Assembly (NCBI RefSeq): GCF_902686445.1
Contig: NC_062218.1
Coordinates: forward strand, 13,367,015-13,431,014
DNA: 64,000 bases
From: Sciurus carolinensis
Taxonomy: Eukaryota > Chordata > Mammalia > Rodentia > Sciuridae
Direction of reading: 5' to 3'
Both the position numbers and the translations under genes were made by a program. A model generated the notes under the pieces. The model was not told where the DNA came from and did no database searches. It saw only the letters and a program-made list of their open reading frames with translations. Of the stretch, positions 37,354 to 49,800 are shown piece by piece (within the stretch, counting starts at the first letter, position 1; each line of letters starts with the position of its first letter).

Positions 37354-37845
37354 TGCCTCGATCAGCAAATTAGAGTGAGAACTAGACAAAGAGGAAGGAG
37401 GACAATATCAGAAGCTTCTCTTTCTTCAAGTCTAGGACTTTCTAGAATCACATTGTGCTGTTCCTTCCAAGGACTGCTGTTGTTCACGGTACTGGCCCAC
37501 ACATGGTATTTTTGCTACATTCATAAGAGAAAAAAGGAGAAAGTCATATTGAAGTGTTCAATCACTAGACTCTTCCACTTGTCTCAGAAAGAACGTGGAG
37601 ATAATTATAAGATCAGTATCTAATTCAGAAGTGTTTCCTTTTTAATATATGATATTGGGCTCTCCATTGAGAGACTGGAGAAGTGGAAGTAGTATTTAGT
37701 GTTCGATAGTAAACACTTTTCTTCTTCTCTTTTTAACTCTTAAGATCTAATTTTAGGTGGGTCTTAAATGGTCTTATGTAATGAGCAGCTCCCCTGAGCA
37801 AGAATAACAGCATCAAGACTATATTCCAAAAGGCCTCCCTCAGTC
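37354..37845. other. Unassigned stretch
   Basis: Nothing recognised; the 82-codon frame at 37375-37623 lacks features. Confidence 0.4.
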
Positions 37846-38269
37846 TGATTTGGAAGTGGTTTGTCCTCCAAGATTTAGTGTCCTGGAGGCGTGTTCCCCA
37901 TGTGCCTCTGTGAGAGATGAAGGGACCTCTAAGAGGTGGGGCTTGGTGGGAGGTCCTTGCATCCTTGGGAGCCTTACCTCAGGAGGGATTAATGTGCTTT
38001 CGTGGGACTTTCTGAGTTTCTTGAGAGTGAGTTGTCATGAGAGCAAGTCCAGCCTCTAATTCAGTCTTTGGCTTCTTGTTTTGAGATGTGATATCTTCCT
38101 CCCATAATGACACCATCCACCATCAGGGCTTCTCCAGAAACCAAACCACTGGGACTACTGGATCTTAAACAACCATCTTTCAAACTGTGAACCTTGGAAA
38201 TCTCCTCACTTTATAAAGCAAGCCTACCTCCAGTATTTTGCTAGAGTAATGAGAAATGGACTGATACAA
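37846..38269 (+). mobile_element. MaLR (MST/MSTD-like) solo LTR
   Basis: It begins TGATTTGGAAGTGGTTTG and ends 'gaaatggactgataca'. It contains 'aagaggtggggcttggtggg', 'gaagggacctctaag', 'ggagggattaatgtgc' and 'tgtgatatcttcctccc'. A 4-bp AGTC occurs on both sides. It differs from the 36916 LTR and so is a separate subfamily. Confidence 0.65.
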
Positions 38270-41200
38270 GTCTGATGCCAAACTGTTTGGTCTATTGCAG
38301 GCACTAGAACCTTGGATGAAATAATCGTTTGAGGTTCACCTCAGCCTGCTCTGTATCATTACAATTTTTTGTTTGTTTTTTGTTGTTTTGTTTTTTAACA
38401 TTTCAGACTCCATAAGACAAGGGGTTTGTGAGAATGACTGGACACCCACAGTAGATGAGAAACAGGCAATTTACTAAATAGTGAATGTAAACAGAATATT
38501 AAAGCACACTTCTAGGAGCTCAACCAACTACAGATGGCTTGTGATGGTTCTGTTAACCAACACGTGGAATCATGAGGGTGTGACTGTACTTGAGCCACGT
38601 CATCACTGTCTTGAGGGTCTGTCATCATTACCAGAAGTTTTATTTCTTTTAACTTGAATCTGCGATTTGCTACACTTACTGGATTTTTTTTTTTTTTTAA
38701 ATCAGGGATGTGTTGATCTCCTCCAGCCACACACATCTCTTTGGAAGTGTTATTTTTAATGGCTGTATCATGTCTCTCACACGAAAGAACTGTACTGTGA
38801 TGGCTTTAGCCATGATTCACCCTTATTCCTTCGATAAATAATTGCAGACTTCTTGTATGTGTAAGTGAGATTGTTGGTTCTGGCCTCAAGGAACTCAAAA
38901 TCAGAAAAAGCTTAGGAAGAAGGGAATACAAAATGACTTATGAGTAAGAAGAGGGGGATAAAAGTGATGGATGGCATTCTGGACTCAGTAATCCACAACT
39001 TTTTGTGTATGTGATTCAAAGGAATGGATGGAACAGAGAGAAACTTCCAAATCTGGGAGCTATTTGGGAGATGGTAGCATCCACCTCCTATTCCTTCAGC
39101 TGATGAAGCCAGACTGTGGTGCTTATACCTATTCCATGTGCTCTTAAGAATTATGCACTTCAGATTTCGATCATTCTTGGAGGTAACTTCACTTTTTTTT
39201 TGGTAAGTTTTAACCATTTTTTATGGGGCTTAGCATTATCCTCCTATGCCCCTAGTTAGAAAACCATTTTTAAAAAAATACACTTGAATGTAAAATTAAC
39301 TTTTAATTCTGAAGATGACTTTTGGCAGAGAACATTTTGTATTAGGTAGTATTAGGTGGTACCTCTTTAAATTAGTTATTAGGATTTCATTTCCTGTTCA
39401 GAATAAAATTTACATTACAAAATAAATGTAAATCAACATTTTTCCTCAAGGTTTAGATATTACAAATTTATTTCCTTCAAAGGCATTATCTGGTGTGGTG
39501 ATTTTCAAAGTAGTTGATAGCTAAGGATTCTTGGGCAAGTTTCCAGCTTCTAGGAGCATCAATTTTCCTCTTTTCTGGAAGGAAATGATTGAAAAGATAA
39601 ACTCTTGAATTACTTCGAAGACTAATCATTATGTTTCTTAGTTTATCCTAACAGTAGTGTCATTAAAAATGAGCTAGTAAAGTAGATCTGTGAGTGGTTC
39701 CACATTCTTCTCAAGACCTGCAAGTTGTAAAGGAGAGAAGTTCTCAGGGAAATTAAGAGAATTAATGGGCATTCAAAGGGAAAGGAAGTGGCAAGGTAGA
39801 ATTGAAGCAAGCTCATGGTAGAAGAGCTCTGTCTGAAAAACCAGACACTCCAGATTCTCAGCTTGACTGACAGGAAGCAAACCAGGGGTCAAAGAATAAA
39901 AGGATTTGAAAGAACTTTGGTTTAGTAAGTTAAGTCTTGGCCATTTTCTAATATTTTGTGGGGAGAAAATTGTCCCCTTTTTCTTCAGCATTAGGAATTG
40001 TGCTGAGATTGGTTATAATTTGCTGGTGGATAGTAAGTTTAGGTGGTTGTTCTTAAATAAATTTCTGATCAACCAAATAAGTGAGGTCTTTGAGCTTCCA
40101 GATGACATGTATGGTCACAATTGCCACTTGGTGGCAACAAACACAAGTCAAGGACAGTGTTGAGGAGTGAGAGAAGGAAGACACTTGGAGAATGACATTG
40201 TGCACCAGGGCACCGAGAACCCCTGTGGAGTAAAACCCTGTAGAACCCAATGCTCAAGCAATATTTTACCACAGAGAACCCCATTTCTCCACTCAGACAC
40301 CTGTTAACATCCCCTGGGATGCACTTGGAGAAATGCTTGAAAGGATTTTGTTGAGATAAAAAGCAAGGTGGGTTTTAACTACCAATCACTTTAAGATTAT
40401 TTTGGTAGACTGCATCAGTGAGTTCAGAAAGGAAATGATTCAGAAGCTGAGGGCCAAGTGTCCCATGAGGAGTCAAAAGAGTCACCTTAGAGAGAAGACA
40501 GGCTGATTTAAGTTTCCCGAGGGCAAATGTCCAAGCAAGGTAGATCCTCCTTGTTCAGGTAGAGAATCCGTGTTGATGTTGGGTTTAGATATAATGCTGC
40601 GCTTTTTATTTTTAATCCCTTGATAATGAGAAATTACTTTAAAAAACTCAAGTCATGTACCAAGCAGGGACAGTGTTAAGCATTGAGTCCTGTTCTTCTT
40701 GGACTCTGGACTTTTCTACACCAAGACCCTTACTGGATCCTGGTCTGGAGAACACCCTTTGAAAAGTGTGGTTCCATTCATTCCACTATCTCTCCTCTCT
40801 TTGAGTCCAGCAGAGCAATACACCTTCTAATGTAGCCTGGATCCCCTGTTCTGGTCCAACTATCTTGATATTTCCTCTAGCCACTCCCCTGGGGTCACAG
40901 ATACGCTCTATTCTTAGGTTAGGAGTCAGCACCACATTATAGCCAGTGTTGGTGGCCAAGTCAGCACCTTGATTTCCATGTGTAAGCCCATCTCCTGTCC
41001 TCTTGGACTGCAATTGCCTCTCTTCTTCCAGGAGCAATCACAGAGCTCTTCAACCATGAGCTTGCTTCAATTCCACGGTGCCACTTCCTTTTCCCTCCCT
41101 TCAAATGCTGACAGTGTCTTTGTAGAGCCCAAATATGACTTCACTTACTGAGAAAAAGAGAAACAATTCCACATACATTCTCTGTTGACCTGCAGTGTCA

Positions 41201-42680
41201 GTTCCTTCCACTTGTCTAGGTGAAAATTGGGTCATTATGAGATAGAGTCATCTCGGGAGGATGTCACAGTGTTGGCATTCTATGGTTTGGCCACCAGTCT
41301 TTGTATCTCCAGGGTAACAGATATTCACATCTTGGAAAGATAGAACTAATATAACATTTTCCCTTCACCCCAAAGCTGATTATTTAGTGTACCTCCCCTA
41401 TTTAGATATGTTTTATCTTTCGTTCATTCTATTGGCTTTGCTATTCACTAGGCAGCAAAATTTACTTCATTTACTCAGCTTATAACCAATGTGTTAATCA
41501 CTTATTGCATACTGAATATACTTCACTATCAAAGAACAAAACTGGTTTTTGCCCTTGAGAATCTCAGTCTAGAAGAAATATATGTAACCAACAATGGAAC
41601 TGATAAGTCGTAAGGTATAGATATGATAGCGGGAACAGAAAAATAAGTGCCTGGATGGGAACTGGATGAAGGGAGAAAACCAATGCTTCCAACAAGAAGA
41701 AAATGGTGGCATGGTTCCTTGGTAGATAAGTAGAAATTCTTCAAGTAAAAAAAGGCATGAAGGCTTGCATGTATTTAGGAGGTAGGAGTGAGGCCAGGGG
41801 AAGAGAGGGAGGGGTTCCTTGGTTTTATCCATATTGCTTACTAATCTAAACATATTAATAGAGAAAAATGGATCCCAAAGAAGTGAGTCTTTCATTATAA
41901 TACCATAAAGAATCTCTTCTTTATGCTCAAATAATTCTGAAACACTGTGTCCTTGTTTTTCATGTCATTAGTTCTTGAGAAGAAAATAGGAGGACATAGA
42001 ATAAAATCACTTTACTTTTGTAGAAAATTGGTTTCAATAAAACATTAATTTCTCAAAGAAAATGCAAGTAGAATCCTGTTTAACAAGGTGGTTAGTTCAT
42101 CAGAGTGACTGCTTTGACTTCACAGCCTTGCTGATTTGGAAAGCCCACTGCTGCATTGGAGCCAAACTGCACTGGAACATTTATTGGAGCTTTAAAGTTT
42201 TGTTTACAAAAAGCAAATGTTTAGTATATTGTATATTAAAAGATAGCAACAAACGTTGGTGGGACGGGTGGGGAGAGGACTGCTGTGAAAATGGGAATGC
42301 TTTTGCATTTTAAAAACAGTGGCCGCGCTCACTCTTTGGAACTGTGAGCACTTGAAGACATCAAGAGCTACTCAATCCAACTTGCCTTGTATATGTTATC
42401 AAAAATACTTAACCAAAGAATTCATGCAGGCAAACTGCCAAAGATTAGGAGTGTCTACAGAGAGGCCAAAGATAAACATAATTACACTATGAATTTCAAT
42501 GCCTGGCTTTGTAAATTGTCACATCCATGCTTACTCACAGATTTGGTAACTGACAAAGAGAAGTCCAAGGATGCACAAGTAATTGGGCTGTATGACTTAG
42601 CTAAGTGCCCTGGGAATAAATTTTTGAAAGACTGGTTAATTGAGGCAGTAATATCCAACTCTTTGGAACCCAAAACACTT
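38270..42680. other. Long unassigned stretch
   Basis: About 4.4 kb of A+T-rich sequence without a recognised repeat or a credible exon. The longest frames (41569-41895 minus, 108 codons; 42387-42701 plus, 104 codons) have no domains or signal peptides, and I see no flanking splice signals that would support an exon. If the window holds unique host sequence, this is one of the larger blocks of it. Confidence 0.35.
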
Positions 42681-42810
42681 TACTGTGTAAGAGGCTCCTG
42701 AGAAATTTCTTATTCCTTTCAAATTTGGCAATGTGGCAAAGCTCTTACTGTGTAAGAGGCTCCTGAGAAATTTCTTACTCCTTTCAAATTTGGCAATGTG
42801 GCAAAACTCT
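42681..42810. repeat. 65-bp tandem duplication
   Basis: Two adjacent units (42681-42745 and 42746-42810) begin tactgtgtaagaggctcctg and share 'caaatttggcaatgtggcaaa'. They differ at only a few positions, so the duplication is recent. Confidence 0.95.
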
Positions 42811-43084
42811 CCTGCCCCTGGAGTTTGCAGGTCCATAGGAAGGAAGTTGTGACAGGTGACACAATAAATAAAACCACTCTACAATTTGGTTGTTTGTTCC
42901 TGAGAATGCAGATCTTCCTTTGAGGTAAACCAGAGTTAGAATAAGAAGAGCAATTGCATTGGTAGCTGAACTCAAAGCAAGAAACAGGAATGTATTAGAA
43001 AGGGCTGGTAAACAGATGTGCTGATTATCAGGATTTTGGTTGTTTTCTGAATAAGATAGGAAGACCATGGACAATGGAGTCACA

Positions 43085-43720
43085 TAGCTGACCTCTTTAA
43101 AGGATCATTCTGGCTGCCATTTTGAGGGAATACATGCTGAAAAACAATCCCAAAAGCCAGAGAAGAGAAACCAGTCCTAGTGTAAAAGGTGGTGGTTTGA
43201 ACCAGATAGTGGAGGTGGAAATAATAATAGGCTGTAGTCTATTATTCCTGTAGGTAGGAGTAGCATAATATTCTGACAGATTGTGTAATGACACCAAGAT
43301 TTTTGACCCAAGCGAACATGAAGTTGGAGATGCTGTTTACTGGCAATAGAACAGAAGAAACAAATTTGTTTTAAGATAGGCAAGTTTGTATATTTCTATT
43401 TATATTCCAAGTGGGAATGCCAGAGTCAGTAAGATACACTGATCAATGATTCAATGGAGAGAACTGTGTTGGAGATATAGACTTAGAAATAACCATTTTG
43501 TAAGATGGTATTTAAAGCCATGATACCAGGTGAGATCACTAAGGGAAGGAACACAGATAAATAAGGAGAAAGCCAAGGACTAATCCTTGGACCATTCACT
43601 CCAAGCTTAAAGGTGAAGAGATGAGGATGAATGCACAAAGGAGACAGAGAATGAGCGCTTAGGAAAGTTGGGAAATAAGGAGAGTGCATATCTGGACTCC
43701 AAGGGAAGAATTAGTTTTCA
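43085..43720 (-). mobile_element. L2 LINE fragment (RT region)
   Basis: 'aaaggatcattctggctgcc', 'ggtggtggtttgaaccagat', 'gatggtatttaaagccatg', 'gtgagatcactaagggaag' and 'ccaaggactaatccttgg' are the reverse complement of the L2 reverse-transcriptase region as I recall it (for example 'gatctcatcc...catggctttaaatacc'). The frame is broken throughout. It is an old, inactive CR1-like LINE. Confidence 0.65.
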
Positions 43721-44649
43721 AAAAAAGGAGCAGATTCACTGAGCTGGATGGAGCTGGAAGGGTGAGGAAGAAGGAGACTGAGATTCCCCATCTTAAGCAC
43801 TGAGGACTCTTAAAGAGAGTTTTAGTGGAACAGCAGAACCTGGATAGGAAGAGGGAGATGGAGAAGAAAGAGTGGGAGGAGAGAAACAGAGAACAGTAAC
43901 ATATGCAACTTATTTAATGGGATCATGGGATAGACAGAAAGTTATAGAGCATAGTTAAAAGATCAGAAACCATTCCTGAAACAAGGATTTGAATGCAAAG
44001 TACCCGACATGGTAGATGTAGGAAACAACAAGGGCAGGTGGGATGGGAAAGAGGGAAATGTGCCTTATCAAGCCAGCTCCCAGCATGGATGCTTATGGGC
44101 ACACATGCTTCAGCATTGTCCACCCAAAGACAAGGGAGCAAGGGCATTTATATACCACTTCCCATCTGTTCTTGGCTGAGGGCTGTGAGGATAGAGAAGC
44201 GTCAAGACTCAGGCACTGTGGCCTGCCAAAAATTAGAGGCAAGTGGCCTTCCTATTTTGGGGGAAGACTCTGGGAAAAGATACTGGCAGCTGCAAATGAG
44301 CATGAGCTAGAATACGTTAAAGCAGCAACTGCCAGGAATATGAACAGGTCCTTGCAACATCTACTACAATTGGTAATGGAGAGGAAAGAAGGGATTTGGG
44401 TTGGGGCCATGCAGGTGAAAGTAAATATTACATAGTACACAACCGTAAGGGTTGGCCTCAATAGCATGGAAAGAATAAGAGGCAAACATGCATGTGACTG
44501 AGTGGTGGTGTGAGTCTGGAAAGTTCTCTTCTACTTGCTTTTGTTTTCTTGGAAGAGTAAACAAGTAAAGCCTTCAGCTGAGATTGAGGGTTGGGGGGAG
44601 CTGTAGGTAGAAGAGAGAGGAAAAGCTCTGAGTAGTCATCCAGGAGGGT
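43721..44649. other. Unassigned, purine-rich
   Basis: A purine-rich stretch, possibly a continuation of the L2 relic. The 130-codon frame at 44043-44435 is the longest open frame in this block but overlaps a second frame and shows no domain. Confidence 0.35.
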
Positions 44650-44771
44650 GAGGAAGTAAGTGACTGGGGACATGGCGTGGGTGGCCAGCTAACAAGGGTC
44701 CAAGTACATTGGTGGACACGGTCAAGGTGCTTTTGCATTGTTCCCAGTTACATTCAGTCCTATGCCATCTT
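44650..44771. repeat. Dispersed local duplication, copy 1
   Basis: 'gaggaagtaagtgactgggg' to 'atgccatctt' has a diverged counterpart at 45033-45159. Shared words are ggggaca(c/t)ggc, tcaaggtgc, ttcccagt and gccatctt. The family is unknown. Confidence 0.7.
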
Positions 44772-45032
44772 TAAGTAGAGAGAGAATTGGTTTTCTTGTT
44801 TGTGTTCTGGCCAATTAAGTGCAGTGTCACAAAAGCAGCGCACAGGAGTGAAAGGGGATTTTAATGATCATTTAAATCTTTAACCTTTCTGAGGAGAAGA
44901 GAGAGAGAATAGAAGAGCCATTTGGAACAATGCAAAGTTGCTAAGAGAACTGGAATGGGTTTGTCAGAGGGTGATCATTATTACACCTCTATATTTCGAG
45001 GCAGGGAAAAAACCCAACAGAGTTGCGGTATA

Positions 45033-45159
45033 GAGGAAGTGAGCTGGGGACACGGCATAGATGCCCAGGCAACGACAAGGACCTGAGTGGATCAGTGGGC
45101 ACAATCAAGGTGCGTGTGCATTTTTCCCAGTCACATTTAGCTTAGGTGGGTGCCATCTT
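45033..45159. repeat. Dispersed local duplication, copy 2
   Basis: Counterpart of 44650-44771 in the same orientation at an offset of about 385 bp, with many substitutions and small indels. It could be an old tandem duplication or paired terminal repeats of an unrecognised element. Confidence 0.7.
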
Positions 45160-45607
45160 GTACCAACCGCTTGATTTCATGGACCTCGTAATTACTATTT
45201 CCTCCAGCTTCCCAAACAACCTGAGCTATTGCAAAAATCAGTACATTTGCTTTCAGCTGTACAATGCCAGTTCACCACTTGTGAATTTTTTGGACAATTT
45301 TATTAAGACAGTATGTGATGATGTATTAGTAATCCATCAATGAAAGGACTCTCAGACTGTCAGTGGGAGATCCAGCTTAAACCCTTTCAGGAATGGCTTC
45401 TTAGGATCACTGACAAGGTTGAATTCCCAGAAAAAGAATCAAGAAATGGAGATTTGTGTGCAGTTTGTTTGAGGGTGCTCTTAGGAACAAGACCTGCAAG
45501 AGAATTAGGAAAGCAAGACTGGATAGAGAGAGAAGTTGAGCTGAAATTAATTTGAGACAGAGACTTCAGTTAATTCTAGGAGCTGTGCAAATGGGAGATG
45601 TTGAGAG
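45160..45607. other. Unassigned stretch
   Basis: No recognised repeat or gene. Confidence 0.4.
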
Positions 45608-45811
45608 CAGTGGAGTTCAACTTGGGGTGATTTTATTCCCTGGGGGACATTTGGAAAGGTCTGGAGACATAAGTGAGGAGCAGTTTCTGCTAATGTTTCA
45701 TGGTGAAGGCCAGAGATGCTGCTAAATACCCTCAGTGCACAGGACAACCCCTCCTAACAAAGAATTATCCAGCCCCGAATGACTGCAGTGTTACAGTGGA
45801 CAAACTCCGAC
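45608..45811 (+). mobile_element. MER5A-like hAT-Charlie element
   Basis: It starts CAGTGGAGTTCAACTTGGGG. It contains 'gggggacatttggaaaggtctgg', 'cagagatgctgctaaatacc', 'gtgcacaggacaacccctcc' and 'caaagaattatccagcccc', in the order of the MER5A consensus. It is a non-autonomous DNA transposon, ancient and immobile. Confidence 0.88.
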
Positions 45812-46592
45812 TTAGAGATGTCGCTAATCAAGGCAAGAGTCAGAGCCTTTGTAAACCTTCATTAGATTGGGGTTGCCCCCAGGGCAGTGTAGAATGATGG
45901 GTAAGGCAGCACTCTTGTTCTTGTCGAAATTCCAAGAAGGATGCTGTTGTAAGTGTCAGCAGTCCATGCTCCTGGCAGACAGGAGAATGCCTGTCTTAGC
46001 TCTGAAGGAGAAAATCGTGATGCTAATGCAAACAATTTTTCTGTATCTATTTCTACCAGTTGTTGAGAGACATGACCCCAAGCTTGGATGGCAGGGCACA
46101 AACGAAGCTGAAGATCGCGGAACAGCCTAGGAGGTTTACAATTAACTGTAATTGCGATGTTTTGCTCTCCCCCTGGCTGAGCAGTTGGCCAGGGCTTCTA
46201 TAGGATTTTGTAAAGCTGCTCTGTACCAGCTGAGCCCTGGGAAGCCACCCCGCTGCAGTGCTTCTACCAGTCTTTCTTGCTTGGCCAGCATACAGTCAGC
46301 CTGTCTGGGTTGGGTGGGACAGTGACAACTGTGGGCAGAGATGACTAGTGTGCTCTTCTGGCCACGTGCCTGACGGCCTAGCTTGAGCCTGGGCATGGCA
46401 CAGCATTCCCAGTAGGTGCTGGCTGTGGGAGGTAGTTAGGGGAACACCACCTGCCTTCTTGCCCTGGCTCCGCCAGCTTAACTGCCTCCAACTCCAGAGC
46501 CTACCTTCCCTGTCTTTGGAGGGAACACACCTTCTGCTCAGAGCCAGTTCCTTCTCCTAGGCTTTAGGTTCCAATTCCTCTCCTCTACACAA
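45812..46592. other. Unassigned, GC-balanced stretch
   Basis: Between MER5A and the full-length L1. No exon was supported; overlapping frames on both strands at 45862-46130 exclude each other. Confidence 0.4.
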
Positions 46593-46802
46593 GGATTTTC
46601 TTTTTTTTTTTTTTATTGTATACAAATGGGATACATGTTGTTTCTCTATTTATACATGGAGTCAAGGCATACCATTTGTGTAATCATACGTTTACATAGG
46701 GCAATGATGTTTGATTCATTATTTTTTTCCCTTCCCCCCACCCCTCCCATTCCTCTTTCCCCTCTATACAGTCCTTCCTTCCTAATTCTTACCACACTCC
46801 TT

Positions 46803-46841
46803 ATCCCTAACCCTAAACCTAACCCTAACCCTAATGCTAAC
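46803..46841 (-). repeat. Telomere-like tract in L1 3' UTR
   Basis: Plus-strand units of CCCTAA/ACCTAA with one variant; in L1 sense this is TTAGGG. It lies about 27 bases past the ORF2 stop, the same place and polarity as in the copy at 32408-32450. Confidence 0.93.
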
Positions 46842-46867
46842 CCCTCCCACCCCCCATTATATGTCCT

Positions 46868-49800
46868 CATCCGCTTATCAGCGAGATCATTCGTCCTTTA
46901 GTTTTTTGAGATTGGCTTATCTCACTTAGCATGATATTCTCCAATTTCATCCATTTGCCTGCAAATGCCATAATTTTATCATTCTTCATGGCAGACTAAT
47001 ATTCCATTGTATATAAATGCCACAGTTTCTTTATCCATTCATCAATTGAAGGGCATCTAGGTTGGTTCCACAATCTGGCTATTGTGAATTAAGCAGCAAT
47101 GAACATTGATGTGGCTGTATCTCTGTAGTATGCTGATTTTAAGTCCTTTGGGTATAGGCCAAGGAGTGGGATAGCTGGGTCAAATGGTGGTTCCATTCCA
47201 AGCTTTCTGAGGAAACCGCACACTGCTTTCCAGAGTGGCTGCACTAATTTGCAACCCCACCAGCAATGTATGAGTGTTCCTTTTTCACCACATCCTCGCC
47301 AACACCTATTGTTGCTTGTGTTCTTGATAATCGCCATTCTAATTGGGGTGAGATGAAATCTTAGGGTAGTTTTGATTTGCATTTCCATTATTACTAGAGA
47401 TGTTGAATATTTTTTTCATATATCTGTTGATTGCTTGTACATCTTCTTCTGTGAAGTGTCTGTTCATTTCCTTAGCCTATTTGTTGATTGGATTATTTGT
47501 ATTCTTGGTGTAGAGTTTTTTTGAGTTCTTTATAGATTCTGGAGATTAGCGCTCTATCTGAAGTATGAGTGGCAAAGATTTTCTGTAGGCTCTCTCTTCA
47601 CATTGCTGATAGTTTCCTTTGCTGAGAGAAAACTTTTTAGTTTGAATCTATCCCAGTTGTTGATTCTTGCTTTTATTTCTTGAGCTATGGGAGTCCTGTT
47701 GAGGAAGTCTGGTAATAAGCCAACAAGTTGAAGATTTGGACCTACTTTTTCTTCTATAAGATGCACAGTCTCTGGTCTGATTCCGAGGTCCTTGATCCAT
47801 TTTGAGTTGAATTTTGCTCAGGGTGAGAGATAGGGGTATAATTTCATTCTGTTGCATATGGTTTTCTAGTTTTCCTAGCACCATTTGTTGAAGAGGCTAT
47901 CTTTTCTCCATTGCATATTTTTGGCCCCTTTGTCTAGTATGAGAAAATTGTATTTATTTGGGTTTGTGTCCATGTCCTCTATTCTGTATCATTGATCTAC
48001 CTGTCTATTTTGGTACCAATACCATGCCATTTTTGTTACTATTGCTTTGTAGTAGAGTTGAAGATCTGGTATTGCGATACCCCCTGCTTCGCTCTTGCTA
48101 CTGAGGATTGCTTTAGCTACTCTAGGTTTTTTATTCTTCCAGATGAATTTCATAATTGCTTGTTCTATTTCTGTAAGGTACGTCATTGGGATTTTAACTG
48201 GAATTGCATTGAATCTGTATAGCACTTTAGGTAGTATGGCCATTTTGACGATATTAATTCTGCCTATCCAGGAACATGGGAGATCTTTCCATCTTCTAAG
48301 GTTTTCTTTAATTTCTTTCTTTAGTGTTCTGTAGTTCTCATTGTAGAGGTCTTTCACCTCTTTTGTTAGATTGATTCCCAAGTATTTTATTTTTTTCGAT
48401 GCTATTGTGAATGGGGTAGCTTTCCTAATTTCTCTTTCTGAAGATTCATCACTTATGTATAAAATTGCATTGGATTTATGAGCATTGATCTTGTAACCTG
48501 CTACTTTACTGAATTCACTTAAGAGTTCTAAAAGTTTTCTGGTGGAATTTCCAGGTTCCTCTAAATATATAATGATGTCATCAGCAAACAGGGATAGTTT
48601 GAGTTCTTCTTTTCCTATTTGTATCCCTTTAATTTCTTTGGTTTGTCTAATTGCTCTGGCTAGAGTCTCAAGGATGATGTTGAATAGAAGTGGTGAAAGA
48701 GGGCATCCCTGCCTTGTTCCAGTTTTTAGGGGGAACGCTTTCAGTTTTTCACCATTTAGAATGATATTGGCCATGGGCTTAGCATAGATGGCCTTTACAA
48801 AGTTAAGGAATGTTCCCACTACCCCAATTTTTTCTAGTGTTTTGAGCATGAAGGGATGCTGTATTTTATCGAATGCTTTTTCTGCATCTATTGAAATAAT
48901 CATGTGATTCTTAACTTTAAGTCTGTTGATATGGTGAATTACATTTATTGATTTCCGAATGTTGAACCAACCTTGCATCCCTGGGATAAAACCCACTTGA
49001 TCGTGGTGCACTATCTTTTTAATATATATTTGTATGCGATTTGCTAAAATTTTGTTGAGAATTTTTGCGTCGATGTTCATTAAGGATATTGGTCTGAAAT
49101 TTTCTTTCCTCGATGTGTCTCTGTCTGGTTTAGGTATCAGGGTGATATTGGCTTCATAGAACGAGTTTGGGAGGGTTCCCTCCTCTTCTATTTCATGGAA
49201 TACTTTGAGGAGTATTGGAATGAGCTCTTCTTTAAAGGTTTTGTAGAACTCGGTTGAGAACCCATCTGGTCCTGGACTTTTCTTTGTTGGTAGGCTTTTG
49301 ATGACCTCTTCTATTTCATTGCTTGAAATTGATTTATTTAAGTTGTGTATGTCCTCCTCGTTCAGTTTAGGTAATTCATATGTCTCTAGAAATTTGTTGA
49401 TGTCTTTGAGGTTTTCTGTTTTGTTGGAGTATAGATTTTCAAAATAGCTTCTAATTATGTTTTGTATTTCACTCGTGTCTGTTGTGATGTTTCCTTTTCA
49501 TTCCGAATTTAGTAATTTGAGTTTTCTCCCTCTTTCTCTTTGTTAGTGTGGCTAAGGGTTTATCAATTTTGTTTATTTTTTCAAAGAACCAACTATTTAT
49601 TTTGTTGATTTTTCCAATTGTTTCTTTTGTTTCAATTTCGTTGATTTTGGCTCTGATTTTAACTATTTCCTGTCTTCTACTACTTTTGGTATTGGTCTGC
49701 TCTTCTTTTTCTAGGGCTTTGAACTGTAGTGTTAAGTTGTTTATTTGTTGATTTCTACTTCTTTTGTTGAATGTGCCCCATGAAATAAATCTTCCTCTAA

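Noticed and set aside
41569..41895. 108-codon minus-strand frame as a gene
   Set aside because: It has no domain or signal peptide and a second frame overlaps it; such lengths arise by chance in 64 kb.
44043..44435. 130-codon plus-strand frame as a gene
   Set aside because: No recognisable family, overlapped by a 105-codon frame, and the composition is that of purine-rich non-coding DNA.
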